Below are positions 54,637 to 63,194 of a stretch of DNA of 64,000 nucleotides, one piece after another. Source of the DNA: Flavobacterium soli DSM 19725. Lineage in GTDB: Bacteria; Bacteroidota; Bacteroidia; Flavobacteriales; Flavobacteriaceae. The position numbers were made by a program, and so were the translations under genes. The notes under the pieces are model-generated. The model was not told where the DNA came from and searched no databases. It worked only from the letters and a program-made list of their open reading frames with translations. The stretch is from contig NZ_AUGO01000008.1 in the NCBI RefSeq assembly GCF_000422705.1, forward strand, positions 207,566-271,565, read 5' to 3'. Every line of letters starts with the position of its first letter. The first letter of the stretch is position 1.

Positions 54637-55069
54637 GCCCTGGCTTTTTTCGTGATAGCAATTTTAGTGTCCTTTCATCCTCTTTTCCGTCAAAATACCG
54701 TTCCAGCACGGCAGTAAAGACAGGATGGGCCTTTTCGGTCTGGGCAAATAATGTCATGGAAGACCTGAGCTTCAGGTCATCCGGATGGCCCAATACCTCC
54801 TTGGCGGATACCGTGGGAGTGCTCAGGAGTGCTTCGCTGATCTGGACAAGGTGCCTGCCTAGGACAGGATGTGCCAAAAATTCGGCAGCTTCTTGCAAAT
54901 CGGCTAGGGCATAGAACTTTGAGGTCTCGCTTTGTCCCAAACCTTCCAGTTGCGGGAAGATGAACCACATCCAATGGGTTTCCTTTCGGCCTTTCTTGAT
55001 TTCCGCCAATGCCGTGAGGTACGTCTGATTCTGTGCATCCAGAAATCGTTTAAAATGATATTCTTTCAT
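54623..55069 (-). CDS. DUF1810 family protein
   Basis: The 148-residue protein matches DUF1810 (FLDAQNQTYLTALAEIKKGRKETHWMWFIFPQLEGLGQS; FYALADLQEAAEFLAHPVLGRHLVQISEALL). It is all-helical and has no assigned activity. Its position between a DnaE2-type polymerase (19 bases away) and alkB (14-base overlap) ties it to DNA repair in this organism. Role in the cassette is inference. Confidence 0.9.
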   Translation of the reverse strand: MKEYHFKRFLDAQNQTYLTALAEIKKGRKETHWMWFIFPQLEGLGQSETSKFYALADLQEAAEFLAHPVLGRHLVQISEALLSTPTVSAKEVLGHPDDLKLRSSMTLFAQTEKAHPVFTAVLERYFDGKEDERTLKLLSRKKPGHDII

Positions 55070-55088
55070 GTTTTCTTGCTAAGGTTAA

Positions 55089-58000
55089 TCAAATTTGTTT
55101 ATTCATCTTCTGCCTTGGCAGGTTGATCTCATGTTCCTGTGGATAGGGTTTTCGCTGTGTCATGCTGATGTCCTCCCGTATCTGTTGCTGTGCTTGGAAG
55201 CGCTTTTCATCGGTGGCGGAATAGCGGGGGTCAGGAATGAACGGCATTTTTGCCATTTTTGATATGGTAACGGTAGGGAAGTGGTAGTCCACTTCGACAT
55301 GGCCCAATAGCAGATAGCAGCCTCCTCCCTGGAAGGGATATTTCGTTAGGCAGTCGGCAAAATGGGCCGTATCGAAGAACTCCCCCTGCGCATCGATCCA
55401 GGTTCCGAAAAACATGTCGCCCATTTTTGTAGGTACGTGCTTTCGGGAAATAAGATAGGCTAGCATCCTGACGGTTTTCTTGTGGTGCCTTTCCAAATCT
55501 TTCGCCATCACATCTCCTCTGTAAGGGGTTTGCAATAGGTTGAATGGCGTAACGGAAACAGGGAAATTCAACAGCTCAATTTCGTCAAACGCATCTTCAA
55601 ATGGAGAACGTTCCAATACAGGCAATTTGTATTCCTTGACGGGTTCTTGCAATAACAGCATCGAACGGTTTTCGGGTTTGAAATTGACCATGATCAATCG
55701 GGCTATGATGAGCAATTCGTTCTTTCTTTTTCCTGTAAAGCGGAAGGCTCCAATGAAAATTAAGGTCTGTATCCCTTCAATCCCTATGGGTATCCTGTTG
55801 ATGAAATCTTCCAATGACTGGTATGCGCCATGCTCTTTCCTTTCGCTTTCTATATGCAGGGCTACTTTTGCTTCCAAGCTTTTCAGATGCTGGAATCCTA
55901 GGTAGATGTTTTTTCCGTATAATGTAGTCTGGTAGTCGCTTGTGTTGACACACGGATTGTGAATTTTTCCACCTGACATTTTTGCTTCGTGTATATAGAC
56001 CTCTGTCCGGTAGAAGCCACCAAAGTTGTTGATTACTGCCACCATAAATTCCAAAGGGTAATACGTCTTCAGGTAAAGGCTTTGATAGCTCTCTACTGCA
56101 TAGGAGGCAGAATGTGCCTTGCAAAACGAATAGCCTGCAAAGGATTCTATTTGTCTGTAAATTTCTTGGCTCAGCGGTAACGGATGTCCCTGTTTTTCAC
56201 AGCAGGCAAAGAAGTTGTCCTTTACTTTTTGCAAGGCCGACTTGGAACGACCTTTGCCGCTCATGGCTCGTCGTAAGATATCACCGTCGGTGGCAGCAAC
56301 GCCCCCATAATGTAAGGCTATTTTTATTACATCCTCCTGATACACCATGATACCGTAGGTTTCACCCAACTGCTCCTTGAATACGTCATGGAAATAGTCG
56401 AACCTGTCGGGATGATTGTGCCTGAAGATGTATTCCTTCATCATTCCCGATTGTGCAACTCCTGGACGGATGATGGAGGAGGCCGCTACCAATACCTTAT
56501 AATTGTCACATTTCAGCCTTCGAAGCAGGCCTCGCATTGCAGGACTTTCGATATAGAAGCAGCCGATAGTCTTGCCTTGGCTTAAAAGCGCGTTGCATTT
56601 GCGCTCGTCTTTTGATAGGGAAGTATCACGAATATCGACCTCGATGCCCCGATTCTTTTTAATGAGCTTTACGGTATCATCAATATGCCCAATACCACGC
56701 TGGCTCAGGATATCGAATTTGTCAAAGCCGATGTCTTCTGCCACATGCATGTCAAACTGTACGATGGGAAATCCTTTCGGTGGCATTTCCAGGGCCGTAA
56801 AATTGGTGATGGGTTCTTCCGAAATGAGGATGCCGCAGGAATGCATGCTTCTCTGGTTGGGGTATTTTTCGAGCATCATGCCATATTTCTGGACCAGTTG
56901 CACCACCCCGTTCCTGTGATGCGTCTTCATCGGATTCTTGGCCAATTCATCCAGTTCTTCCTTGGGCAGGCCAAACACCTTTCCCACTTCACGGAAGATG
57001 GAGCGGTACTTGAATTCCACATTCGTCCCGCAGAAGGCAACATGGTCCCTGCCATATTTTTCAAAGATATAGGTCAGGATGGTGTCCCTTTCCTTCCAGG
57101 ACCAGTCGATGTCAAAATCGGGAGGGGTCTTGCGGTTCAGGTTCAAAAATCGCTCAAAATACAAATCGAGTTCTAAAGGGCATATGTCGGTTATGTCAAG
57201 ACAATAGGCAATGATGCTGTTGGCACCGCTTCCCCGGCCGATATGCAGGAAGCCTTGGCGGATGCTGTATTGCACAATATCCCATGTGATAAGGAAATAG
57301 CCGCTGAATCCTAATTCATCGACTACCTTGAGTTCTTTTTTTACCCTTGCCCTTGCTTCTTCATTATCAGGACCATAACGGCGGATCATTCCTTTATGGG
57401 CAAGCTTGGTCAGTAACCTTATATCCTCTTCCTTGTTGGCTGTATAATGTTTCTTGTTTTTGGGCGTATCAAAATCGTATTCAAAATTGCACTCGCTTAC
57501 GAGGGTTTCCGTGTTTTGGATAATCTGTGGATAAGGACTGAATCTTTTGAGGAGGCTTTCATTTGGAAACATTATATCCGATAGTTTGCAATGGTCGGCT
57601 TCCTGAAGCTTTGAGCCTATGATATTGAGGTCAATGGCCCGCAGTATCTTATGGAGATTGAATTCCTTCTTGCTTCGATAGGTAACGGTTTGCAGCATCA
57701 CCATCTTGCACATCCTATTTTTCCAGGCAGGATGGTAGAGCGTGGGTAACTGTTCGGCAGTTATTCCGATAAATTCATTTTCTTTTAAACTTTCAGGTAC
57801 ATTGTCAAGAGGATATAGGATCATCACATTTTCAAAAACAGGGGCATGTCCTGGAAGCGGGGTATCTTCAAAGTTGTGATGGGTGAGGAGGCGGTTCATT
57901 TCCCCGATTCCTTTCCTGTTTTTGGCCAGGCCAATATACAATTGTTTCCCACTATTGCGGAAGTCGATCCCAGCCAGTGGCTTTATGTGGACGCTTTCAC

Positions 58001-58151
58001 AGGCCTTTGTAAAATCATAGATGCCAGTTACGGTATTGATATCGGTCAACGCCATGGCCTTCACGCCAAATCTAACAGCCTGTGCCACCAACTCCGTGAG
58101 TGGAATCGTGCCGTAGCGGAGCGAATGGAAGGAATGGCAATTGAGATACAT
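55089..58151 (-). CDS. dnaE2: Error-prone DNA polymerase III alpha (DnaE2 type)
   Basis: The 1020-residue protein has a PHP domain (NCHSFHSLRYG ... ALTDINTVTGIYDF, 4-46), the C-family palm with GRGSGAN (305-311) and PDFDIDW (344-350; Asp345, Asp347/349), fingers (YQEDVIKIALHYGG region), an HhH region (IPIGIEGIQTLIFIGAF) and a C-terminal OB-like part (MLAYLISRKHVPTKMGDMFFGTW). Replicative DnaE is about 1150 or longer; this shorter form and its pairing with a Y-family polymerase fit the damage-tolerant DnaE2/ImuC group. It is eight bases downstream of the Y-family gene. Confidence 0.93.
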   Translation of the reverse strand: MYLNCHSFHSLRYGTIPLTELVAQAVRFGVKAMALTDINTVTGIYDFTKACESVHIKPLAGIDFRNSGKQLYIGLAKNRKGIGEMNRLLTHHNFEDTPLPGHAPVFENVMILYPLDNVPESLKENEFIGITAEQLPTLYHPAWKNRMCKMVMLQTVTYRSKKEFNLHKILRAIDLNIIGSKLQEADHCKLSDIMFPNESLLKRFSPYPQIIQNTETLVSECNFEYDFDTPKNKKHYTANKEEDIRLLTKLAHKGMIRRYGPDNEEARARVKKELKVVDELGFSGYFLITWDIVQYSIRQGFLHIGRGSGANSIIAYCLDITDICPLELDLYFERFLNLNRKTPPDFDIDWSWKERDTILTYIFEKYGRDHVAFCGTNVEFKYRSIFREVGKVFGLPKEELDELAKNPMKTHHRNGVVQLVQKYGMMLEKYPNQRSMHSCGILISEEPITNFTALEMPPKGFPIVQFDMHVAEDIGFDKFDILSQRGIGHIDDTVKLIKKNRGIEVDIRDTSLSKDERKCNALLSQGKTIGCFYIESPAMRGLLRRLKCDNYKVLVAASSIIRPGVAQSGMMKEYIFRHNHPDRFDYFHDVFKEQLGETYGIMVYQEDVIKIALHYGGVAATDGDILRRAMSGKGRSKSALQKVKDNFFACCEKQGHPLPLSQEIYRQIESFAGYSFCKAHSASYAVESYQSLYLKTYYPLEFMVAVINNFGGFYRTEVYIHEAKMSGGKIHNPCVNTSDYQTTLYGKNIYLGFQHLKSLEAKVALHIESERKEHGAYQSLEDFINRIPIGIEGIQTLIFIGAFRFTGKRKNELLIIARLIMVNFKPENRSMLLLQEPVKEYKLPVLERSPFEDAFDEIELLNFPVSVTPFNLLQTPYRGDVMAKDLERHHKKTVRMLAYLISRKHVPTKMGDMFFGTWIDAQGEFFDTAHFADCLTKYPFQGGGCYLLLGHVEVDYHFPTVTISKMAKMPFIPDPRYSATDEKRFQAQQQIREDISMTQRKPYPQEHEINLPRQKMNKQI

Positions 58152-58159
58152 GGAATTTG

Positions 58160-59368
58160 TTATTTGTTATTTGGAATTTGTGATTTGGAATTTGGAATTT
58201 GTGATTTGGAATTTGGAATTTGTGATTTTGAATCTAGTCCTCCGCAACGCATAACGGCATCATACCCGAAGCGGTTCTTGATCCTGTCCATCGCCTGGTA
58301 CAGGGCGATCATCTCTTCCGTATCCTCGAACAGGTTGATCTGATACGTTCCCCTTGCCAACCCTGTAAAGGAAACACCGACCAGCCTGATACGCATACGG
58401 CGATTGTACAATTTATGGAACAGTTCCAAAGCAAGCTTTCCCAAAATGTGATCACAGGAAGTATAGGCAACCTTCCGCTGCTGGCTTTCCGTGTCAAAAT
58501 TGGCATACCGGATTTTGATGACCAGCGTAGAAACCAGCCATTGTTCAGAACGTGCCTGGTAGGCAAGTTTCTCTACCATTCCCAAAAGGAGGGAATGCAC
58601 CTGCTTGATATCGATGGTGTCTTGCAGGTAGGTATGTTCGGTTGAAAGGGATTTCCTTTCGGTGTAGGGTTGTACGGGCGTATGGTCGATCCCGTTTGCC
58701 TTCTTCCACAATTCCAATCCGTTTTTCCCAATGATGCTTTGCAGTACTTCCGCTGGCGTTTCCGATAATTTTTCAATGTTCCGGATGCCCAATCGCGATA
58801 GTAAGTTAAATGTTACCTCTCCAACCATCGGGATCTTTCGAATAGATAGCGGATTGAGAAACGGTTGTACCTTGTTTTGGGGAATCTCTAGATTTCCTTT
58901 GGGCTTTCCTTCTCCTGTAGCAATTTTCGAAACCGTTTTGTTTACAGACAAGGCAAAGCTTATGGGCAATCCGGTTTCTTTGGTAATGGTCCGCATGAGC
59001 TCGCTGGTCCATTTGTAGCAGCCATAGAACTTGTCCATTCCTGTCAGGTCCAGATAGAATTCGTCAATGCTGGCCTTTTCCACCAGGGGGGAATTCTCTT
59101 CGATGATCTGCGTCACTTCATGGGATTTCTTGGAAAACAGCTCCATGTCGCCCTTTACGATCTTCGCCTGTGGGCAAAGTTGCATAGCCATACGGATCGG
59201 CATGGCAGAGCGCACGCCAAAATAGCGGGCTTCATACGAACAGGAGGCAACGACGCCCCTTTCGCCTCCGCCAACGATCAGGGGGATCCCGTTCAGTTCC
59301 GAGTGCTGGAGCCTTACGCAGGAAACAAAAAAGGTATCCAGGTCCATGTGTACGATCGAGCGTGTCAT
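58160..59368 (-). CDS. dinB: Y-family DNA polymerase (Pol IV / DinB type)
   Basis: The start is the ATG at 59368 (MTRSIVHMDLDTFFVSC); the longer frame to 59449 would run through the promoter region. Catalytic residues are Asp9 (HMDLD) and Asp102-Glu103 (SIDEFYLD). The thumb and little-finger domains follow and end at GYDAVMRCGGL. The final ~23 residues are three SKSQIPN units coded by a 21-bp tandem repeat. The 402-residue length is slightly above a typical ~360-residue Pol IV. It opens the cassette operon and faces the S24 regulator. Confidence 0.94.
   Translation of the reverse strand: MTRSIVHMDLDTFFVSCVRLQHSELNGIPLIVGGGERGVVASCSYEARYFGVRSAMPIRMAMQLCPQAKIVKGDMELFSKKSHEVTQIIEENSPLVEKASIDEFYLDLTGMDKFYGCYKWTSELMRTITKETGLPISFALSVNKTVSKIATGEGKPKGNLEIPQNKVQPFLNPLSIRKIPMVGEVTFNLLSRLGIRNIEKLSETPAEVLQSIIGKNGLELWKKANGIDHTPVQPYTERKSLSTEHTYLQDTIDIKQVHSLLLGMVEKLAYQARSEQWLVSTLVIKIRYANFDTESQQRKVAYTSCDHILGKLALELFHKLYNRRMRIRLVGVSFTGLARGTYQINLFEDTEEMIALYQAMDRIKNRFGYDAVMRCGGLDSKSQIPNSKSQIPNSKSQIPNNK
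58171..58233. repeat. 21-bp tandem repeat inside the Pol IV 3' end
   Basis: Three units of 21 bases (58171-58191, 58192-58212, 58213-58233) read TTGGAATTTGTGATTTGGAA plus T; the third has one mismatch. A degenerate piece continues to 58151. On the coding strand each unit gives SKSQIPN in frame, so gain or loss of units would not shift the frame. Confidence 0.9.
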
Positions 59369-59401
59369 GAGTGGTGAATTTTGGGATGGAAATATAAGGT
59401 G

Positions 59402-59409
59402 CAAAGTTA
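59402..59409 (-). promoter_or_regulatory. -7 box of the repair operon
   Basis: TAACTTTG on the minus strand fits TAnnTTTG and lies 33 bases before the Pol IV ATG. A clear -33 element at normal spacing was not found. Confidence 0.5.
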
Positions 59410-59415
59410 GGACGG

Positions 59416-59458
59416 ATACGCACAGTTTTATGTATATTTGTTGTGACAAATACGCACA
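59416..59458. promoter_or_regulatory. Divergent control region with inverted and direct repeats
   Basis: TATTTGT-N4-ACAAATA (59435-59452) is an 18-bp inverted repeat that overlaps the plus-strand -7 box TATATTTG (59433-59440). A 9-bp direct repeat ATACGCACA lies at 59416-59424 and 59450-59458. The region sits between the S24 regulator and the repair operon and is the natural operator for that regulator. Confidence 0.65.
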
Positions 59459-59465
59459 TTAACTT

Positions 59466-60233
59466 ATGTCTCTATTTTCTGAAAATTTGAAGTACCTGAG
59501 AATCAGGAAGGATGTTTCGCAGCAGGTCGTTGCCGATGCAATTGCCATTCCGCGTCCGCGCTATGCAAAGTACGAGGACGGGAAGAATTTTCCCCCACCC
59601 GATACCCTGCTGGCGCTGTCGCGCTATTTTGCCATGAGCATTGACCTCCTGCTTTCGGTCGACGTCCGGAAGATTCCTGTAGGTGATCTGCTCAAGCTGG
59701 AAAACAACAGGCTCCTGCTCCCCATAACGGTCGATAGCCACGGCAATAACCTGATCGAGGTCGTGACGGAGAAGGCCAGGGCGGGTTACTTGAATGGCTA
59801 TGCCGATCCCGAATATATCGAGAACCTCCAGCAGGTGGCATTGCCTTTCCTCGGGCCTGGCAAGCACAGGGGCTTTCCCGTGGAGGGGGATTCCATGCCG
59901 CCCCACGAACCCGGTTCCATCATTGTCGGCAGGTATGTCGAGAGGCTGGGGGATGTCATGGACGGCCGTACCTATATCCTGATCACCCGGAACGGCGGTA
60001 TAGTCTACAAGAGGCTGAACAGGAACAGGAAGAATGTGCTGGTGCTGGAATCGGACAACGGCTTCTATCCGCCCTATGAGGTACCGGTCTCCGATATCCT
60101 GGAAATATGGGAATACGAATGCAGCATCGGCAGGAGCGATAGGAAACCCGCACCGGCAGGGGACGGCGATCTGAGGGGAATGCTGATGGAATTGAAGCGC
60201 GATATGGAGGACGTGAGGAAGCGTCTGGGCTAG
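59466..60233 (+). CDS. XRE-HTH / S24 peptidase repressor (LexA/CI-like)
   Basis: Residues about 5-65 are an XRE-type helix-turn-helix (LKYLRIRKDVSQQVVADAIAIPRPRYAKYEDG). Residues about 100-210 are an S24 self-cleavage domain: candidate cleavage pair Ala106-Gly107 in KARAGYL, nucleophile Ser143 in VEGDSM, general base Lys182 in GIVYKRLN. This is the LexA/CI/UmuD plan, so DNA damage through RecA would be expected to trigger self-cleavage and release the operon. The 255-residue length includes a charged C-terminal tail (MLMELKRDMEDVRKRLG). It is divergent from the Pol IV gene. G+C content is visibly higher than in the core genes. Confidence 0.9.
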   Translation: MSLFSENLKYLRIRKDVSQQVVADAIAIPRPRYAKYEDGKNFPPPDTLLALSRYFAMSIDLLLSVDVRKIPVGDLLKLENNRLLLPITVDSHGNNLIEVVTEKARAGYLNGYADPEYIENLQQVALPFLGPGKHRGFPVEGDSMPPHEPGSIIVGRYVERLGDVMDGRTYILITRNGGIVYKRLNRNRKNVLVLESDNGFYPPYEVPVSDILEIWEYECSIGRSDRKPAPAGDGDLRGMLMELKRDMEDVRKRLG

Positions 60234-60770
60234 GATTCCTCTCAGGCTCCGTTCAGCCTCTTCCCCTTCGGCTGACCCTTTCATCGTTTTCCCTCCTTCA
60301 CGATTCTGGTACCGCTTATCTTTTATCTGGCGGTAGGGGTTTGGATGGCAGGATAGCCAACTGCAGCATTGCTTCATGGGAAGCGCACCCTAAGCCAGGA
60401 AGGGTACGGGAGGTAACGTCAAAAGTAAACACTAAGCAGGGTTTTAAGCAAAAGATTATGAATTTAAATTTAATAGGGAATATAGTTTAAATAATTATTT
60501 TTTTTCCTTTTTTTTATTCAATTCGCTAATATTGTAAGTATTTTACTTAGTTTTGTTTTTTCTAACCCCCTCTATGCAGCTCAGCCCCCAAGAGACAAGG
60601 TAAATAGTACTTTGATTCTGGAGCCGCACTAAGCCGTATCTGAATACTCTTCTGCTGATAGCCCACGAATCCAACAAGATGGGATTGACAATTATGTGGA
60701 ACGATTGGATGAATGCGGAGCTGTTAGGATAAGAGTAGGATTTTGCCCCAATTCTGAAACATACACAAAG
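60234..60770. other. Long non-coding region
   Basis: The first ~190 bases are G+C-rich like the regulator gene; 60440-60570 is A+T-rich; the rest is mixed. No gene, tRNA or convincing terminator was recognised. It may hold the promoter of the TPR/AraC gene, but no exact TAnnTTTG match was found near it. Confidence 0.5.
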
Positions 60771-62429
60771 ATGATTAAACAATTGCCCCTGTTTATAGCG
60801 ATCCTGCTTTCCCTCAATGCAGCAGGACAAGCTAACGCTGTCCATAAGAAAATGTTTGACACTGCCAAGGCATATGCTATGGCAGGCGATATGCGGAAGG
60901 CAGAAATGGCAGCAAACGGATTGCTGGAAAGAAGCCTCAAGGAGGATAATGATGAGTATACCGCAAGGTCTTATTTTCTGTTGGGCTACATTAAATATTA
61001 TGATTCCCGTTACTATCTTTCTAATGAATATTATGCCAAGGCATTGAAATCCAATTTTTCAAGGAAGGATATCCAATTTGCGGAAGCCTGCTATAACAAC
61101 AGAGGGTCTAATTTTGATTATTTGAATCAGTTGCCAGAAGCCATACAGGAATATCATGCATCGCTGAAGATTGCTGAAAGAAGGGGCGATTCCACCAGTA
61201 TAGGGCAAACATGGATAAACATTGCATTGTTGGATGCGAGGGCAAAAAGATATGAGGCCGCCGAAAGCCGGACACGCCAGATGTTGTCGTATTTCGGCCG
61301 GAAGGGGGATACCGTCAACATGGCACTTTGCTATCAGAACCTGGCCCTGTTTTATAAGGACCAGGTAGAATCACAAAATTCGTTAGGAAGTGGATACAAG
61401 GCATTGCAGCTTTATAAGGGGAGTAACAATCAATATGGTGCAGTCAACACCCTGTATACGATTGCCGAAGCCTATCACCAGCTTGGCCGCATTGCCGAAT
61501 CGAATACGGCACTCGCTGAGGCATTGCGTATCTCACTGGGCGCCAATATGGAAATGGAAGGCATTACCTCCTATATATATTTGCATCTGGCGAAAAATGA
61601 TATCAGGAAGGGACGCTTTGAAAGTGTCGATGGATACCTTGAAAAGGCCCATGGGCTGATCAGTAGCAGTGGGGTAAGCAATGCCATGGACGAATACTAT
61701 GTGGTTAGGGGGCAGTACTATGCCAGGATAGGCGATTTCGACGCATATATGCAAAATCAGGAAGCCTATTTGGAGTATGCTGAGCAAATGGAAATCAGTT
61801 CTTCGACAGCAACCTACAGGGAACTGGAAACCCTCTACGGATTTGAACGGAAAGAAGCCCAGATAAGGCAGCAAAGGCTGGAAATCACTGGAAAGGATAG
61901 GCAAATGTGGGTGTTGGTGATCCTGCTCGCCTTTATAATAGTTGCCTCCCTTATCATTACCTATTACTATTTTAGGATGCGCTCCTATGTGAGAAAGCTA
62001 TACAGGGCAAGTAGCGAAGACGTGCGTGATGCAATTTTTACCCCCGTAGAGGAGGATGCTACCAATAAATTGGCCAATCTGTATAACAATATCCTGCCTC
62101 TCATGGAAAGTGGGCTGTATCTGAAGCCCGGCTTGAATATTGCTGACCTCAGCAAGATCCTGGGGACAAACGACAAGTACATTTCGCAGGCGATTAATAG
62201 TTATAGCAATAGCAACTTCAATATATTCCTTAACAGGTACAGGGTAGGCCATGCAAAAAAAATGTTTATTGAGAAGGGAAGTAAGGTGCCCGTTAAGGTG
62301 GTAAGCATGGAATCAGGTTTTAGCAGTTACGCCACCTTCTACAAGCAATTTAAAGACCTTACAGGACTTACTCCAAGCCAGTTCATGGAAATGAGCGAGG
62401 AGAACCTTAAAAAGGACAATCATTTTTAG
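60771..62429 (+). CDS. TPR sensor - membrane helix - AraC-type regulator
   Basis: The ATG at 60771 begins a signal-like N-terminus (MIKQLPLFIAILLSLNAAGQ); a frame start at 60696 would precede it with 25 unlikely residues. The mature part has about seven TPR-like repeats (about 25-365, e.g. EYTARSYFLLGYIKYYDSRYYLSNEYYAKAL), one membrane helix (MWVLVILLAFIIVASLIITYYYF, near 380-402), a linker, and an AraC helix-turn-helix pair (IADLSKILGTNDKYISQAIN; VVSMESGFSSYATFYKQFKDLTGLTPSQF). The sensor would sit in the periplasm and the DNA-binding part in the cytoplasm. Signal and targets are unknown; the surface-protein genes downstream are candidates. Confidence 0.88.
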   Translation: MIKQLPLFIAILLSLNAAGQANAVHKKMFDTAKAYAMAGDMRKAEMAANGLLERSLKEDNDEYTARSYFLLGYIKYYDSRYYLSNEYYAKALKSNFSRKDIQFAEACYNNRGSNFDYLNQLPEAIQEYHASLKIAERRGDSTSIGQTWINIALLDARAKRYEAAESRTRQMLSYFGRKGDTVNMALCYQNLALFYKDQVESQNSLGSGYKALQLYKGSNNQYGAVNTLYTIAEAYHQLGRIAESNTALAEALRISLGANMEMEGITSYIYLHLAKNDIRKGRFESVDGYLEKAHGLISSSGVSNAMDEYYVVRGQYYARIGDFDAYMQNQEAYLEYAEQMEISSSTATYRELETLYGFERKEAQIRQQRLEITGKDRQMWVLVILLAFIIVASLIITYYYFRMRSYVRKLYRASSEDVRDAIFTPVEEDATNKLANLYNNILPLMESGLYLKPGLNIADLSKILGTNDKYISQAINSYSNSNFNIFLNRYRVGHAKKMFIEKGSKVPVKVVSMESGFSSYATFYKQFKDLTGLTPSQFMEMSEENLKKDNHF

Positions 62430-62483
62430 TCCAAATACTCAAGGTTAATGATTTGATAGTTAGGTTTTTACTTAATTCTAAAG

Positions 62484-62515
62484 GTGCTTTTCAGGTTTTG
62501 AGAGGCACTTTTTTT
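62484..62515 (+). terminator. Rho-independent terminator of the AraC-type gene
   Basis: GTGCTTTTC (62484-62492) pairs with GAGAGGCAC (62500-62508), with two G-U pairs, followed by seven T. Confidence 0.75.
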
Positions 62516-62708
62516 ATGGCACACAGTTATCTTTTGTTAATTTACTAGGTAGTTCATCTCACTTTTCCTTTGGAGGGTAATCAACTGCAAGCGGATCAAG
62601 ATGGGGATTCAGGCAGATGAAGAATTCAAGAAAAGAAACAACAGGCAAAATGAATTGATACCCCCAATATCCCCCCCAAACTGCGTAACCAAATAATACC
62701 TACTATAA

Positions 62709-63194
62709 ATGAAAAAAAAGTTTACCCTTCTGATTTTTTTTATCGCGACACTGCAGGCACAATCGCTGCACGCACAACAGGGCACGGTAGCCGCCGGAGG
62801 TGAAAGCACCGGAAGCGGAGGATCTGCCTCGAATTCGATCGGAGTGCCGGTCTACACTGCCATCAGCGGTAGTGGGGGCGAAGCCACCCAGGGAATCCAG
62901 CAGCCCTACGAGATCTATGTGCTCGGAACTGATGAGTTTGAATCCATCAGGCTTTCCGTAAGGGTCTACCCCAATCCCACCGTTTCCACTGCCTACCTCA
63001 GTTTTGATTCGCTCGAGTTGGAGAATATCCGCTTTGAGCTCTATGATCTTAACGGAAAATTGCTGAAAGGGCAAAAGGTGACGTCGAGGGAAACACCGAT
63101 TGCCATGGACCGAATGCCCTCCACAATGTACCTTTTGAAGGTCTATTCAGGGAACCGGACACTAAAAAGCTTTAAAATTTTAAAAAGAGATTAA
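62709..63194 (+). CDS. Small secreted protein with T9SS type A domain
   Basis: The 161-residue protein has a signal peptide (ending near SLHAQQ), a short Gly/Ser-rich part (AAGGESTGSGGSASNSIGVPVYTAISGSGGEATQGIQQPYEIYVLG) and a T9SS type A sorting domain (VRVYPNPTVSTAYLSFDSLELENIRFELYDLNGKLLKGQKV). The N-terminal block is common in flavobacterial proteins encoded before collagen-like or tail-fiber-like genes. Its stop codon is directly followed by the ATG of the collagen-like gene, so the two are translationally coupled. Confidence 0.82.
   Translation: MKKKFTLLIFFIATLQAQSLHAQQGTVAAGGESTGSGGSASNSIGVPVYTAISGSGGEATQGIQQPYEIYVLGTDEFESIRLSVRVYPNPTVSTAYLSFDSLELENIRFELYDLNGKLLKGQKVTSRETPIAMDRMPSTMYLLKVYSGNRTLKSFKILKRD

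Noticed and set aside
56572..57176. Two overlapping plus-strand frames inside the DnaE2 gene
   Set aside because: They are antisense to the catalytic region of the polymerase and show no independent coding signal.
59472..60377. 301-codon minus-strand open frame opposite the S24 regulator
   Set aside because: Long antisense frames are expected in G+C-rich coding DNA; the regulator on the plus strand has all domain motifs and a promoter.
60543..60845. 100-codon minus-strand frame upstream of and overlapping the TPR/AraC gene
   Set aside because: It overlaps the start of a well-supported gene and shows no signal peptide, motif or promoter.
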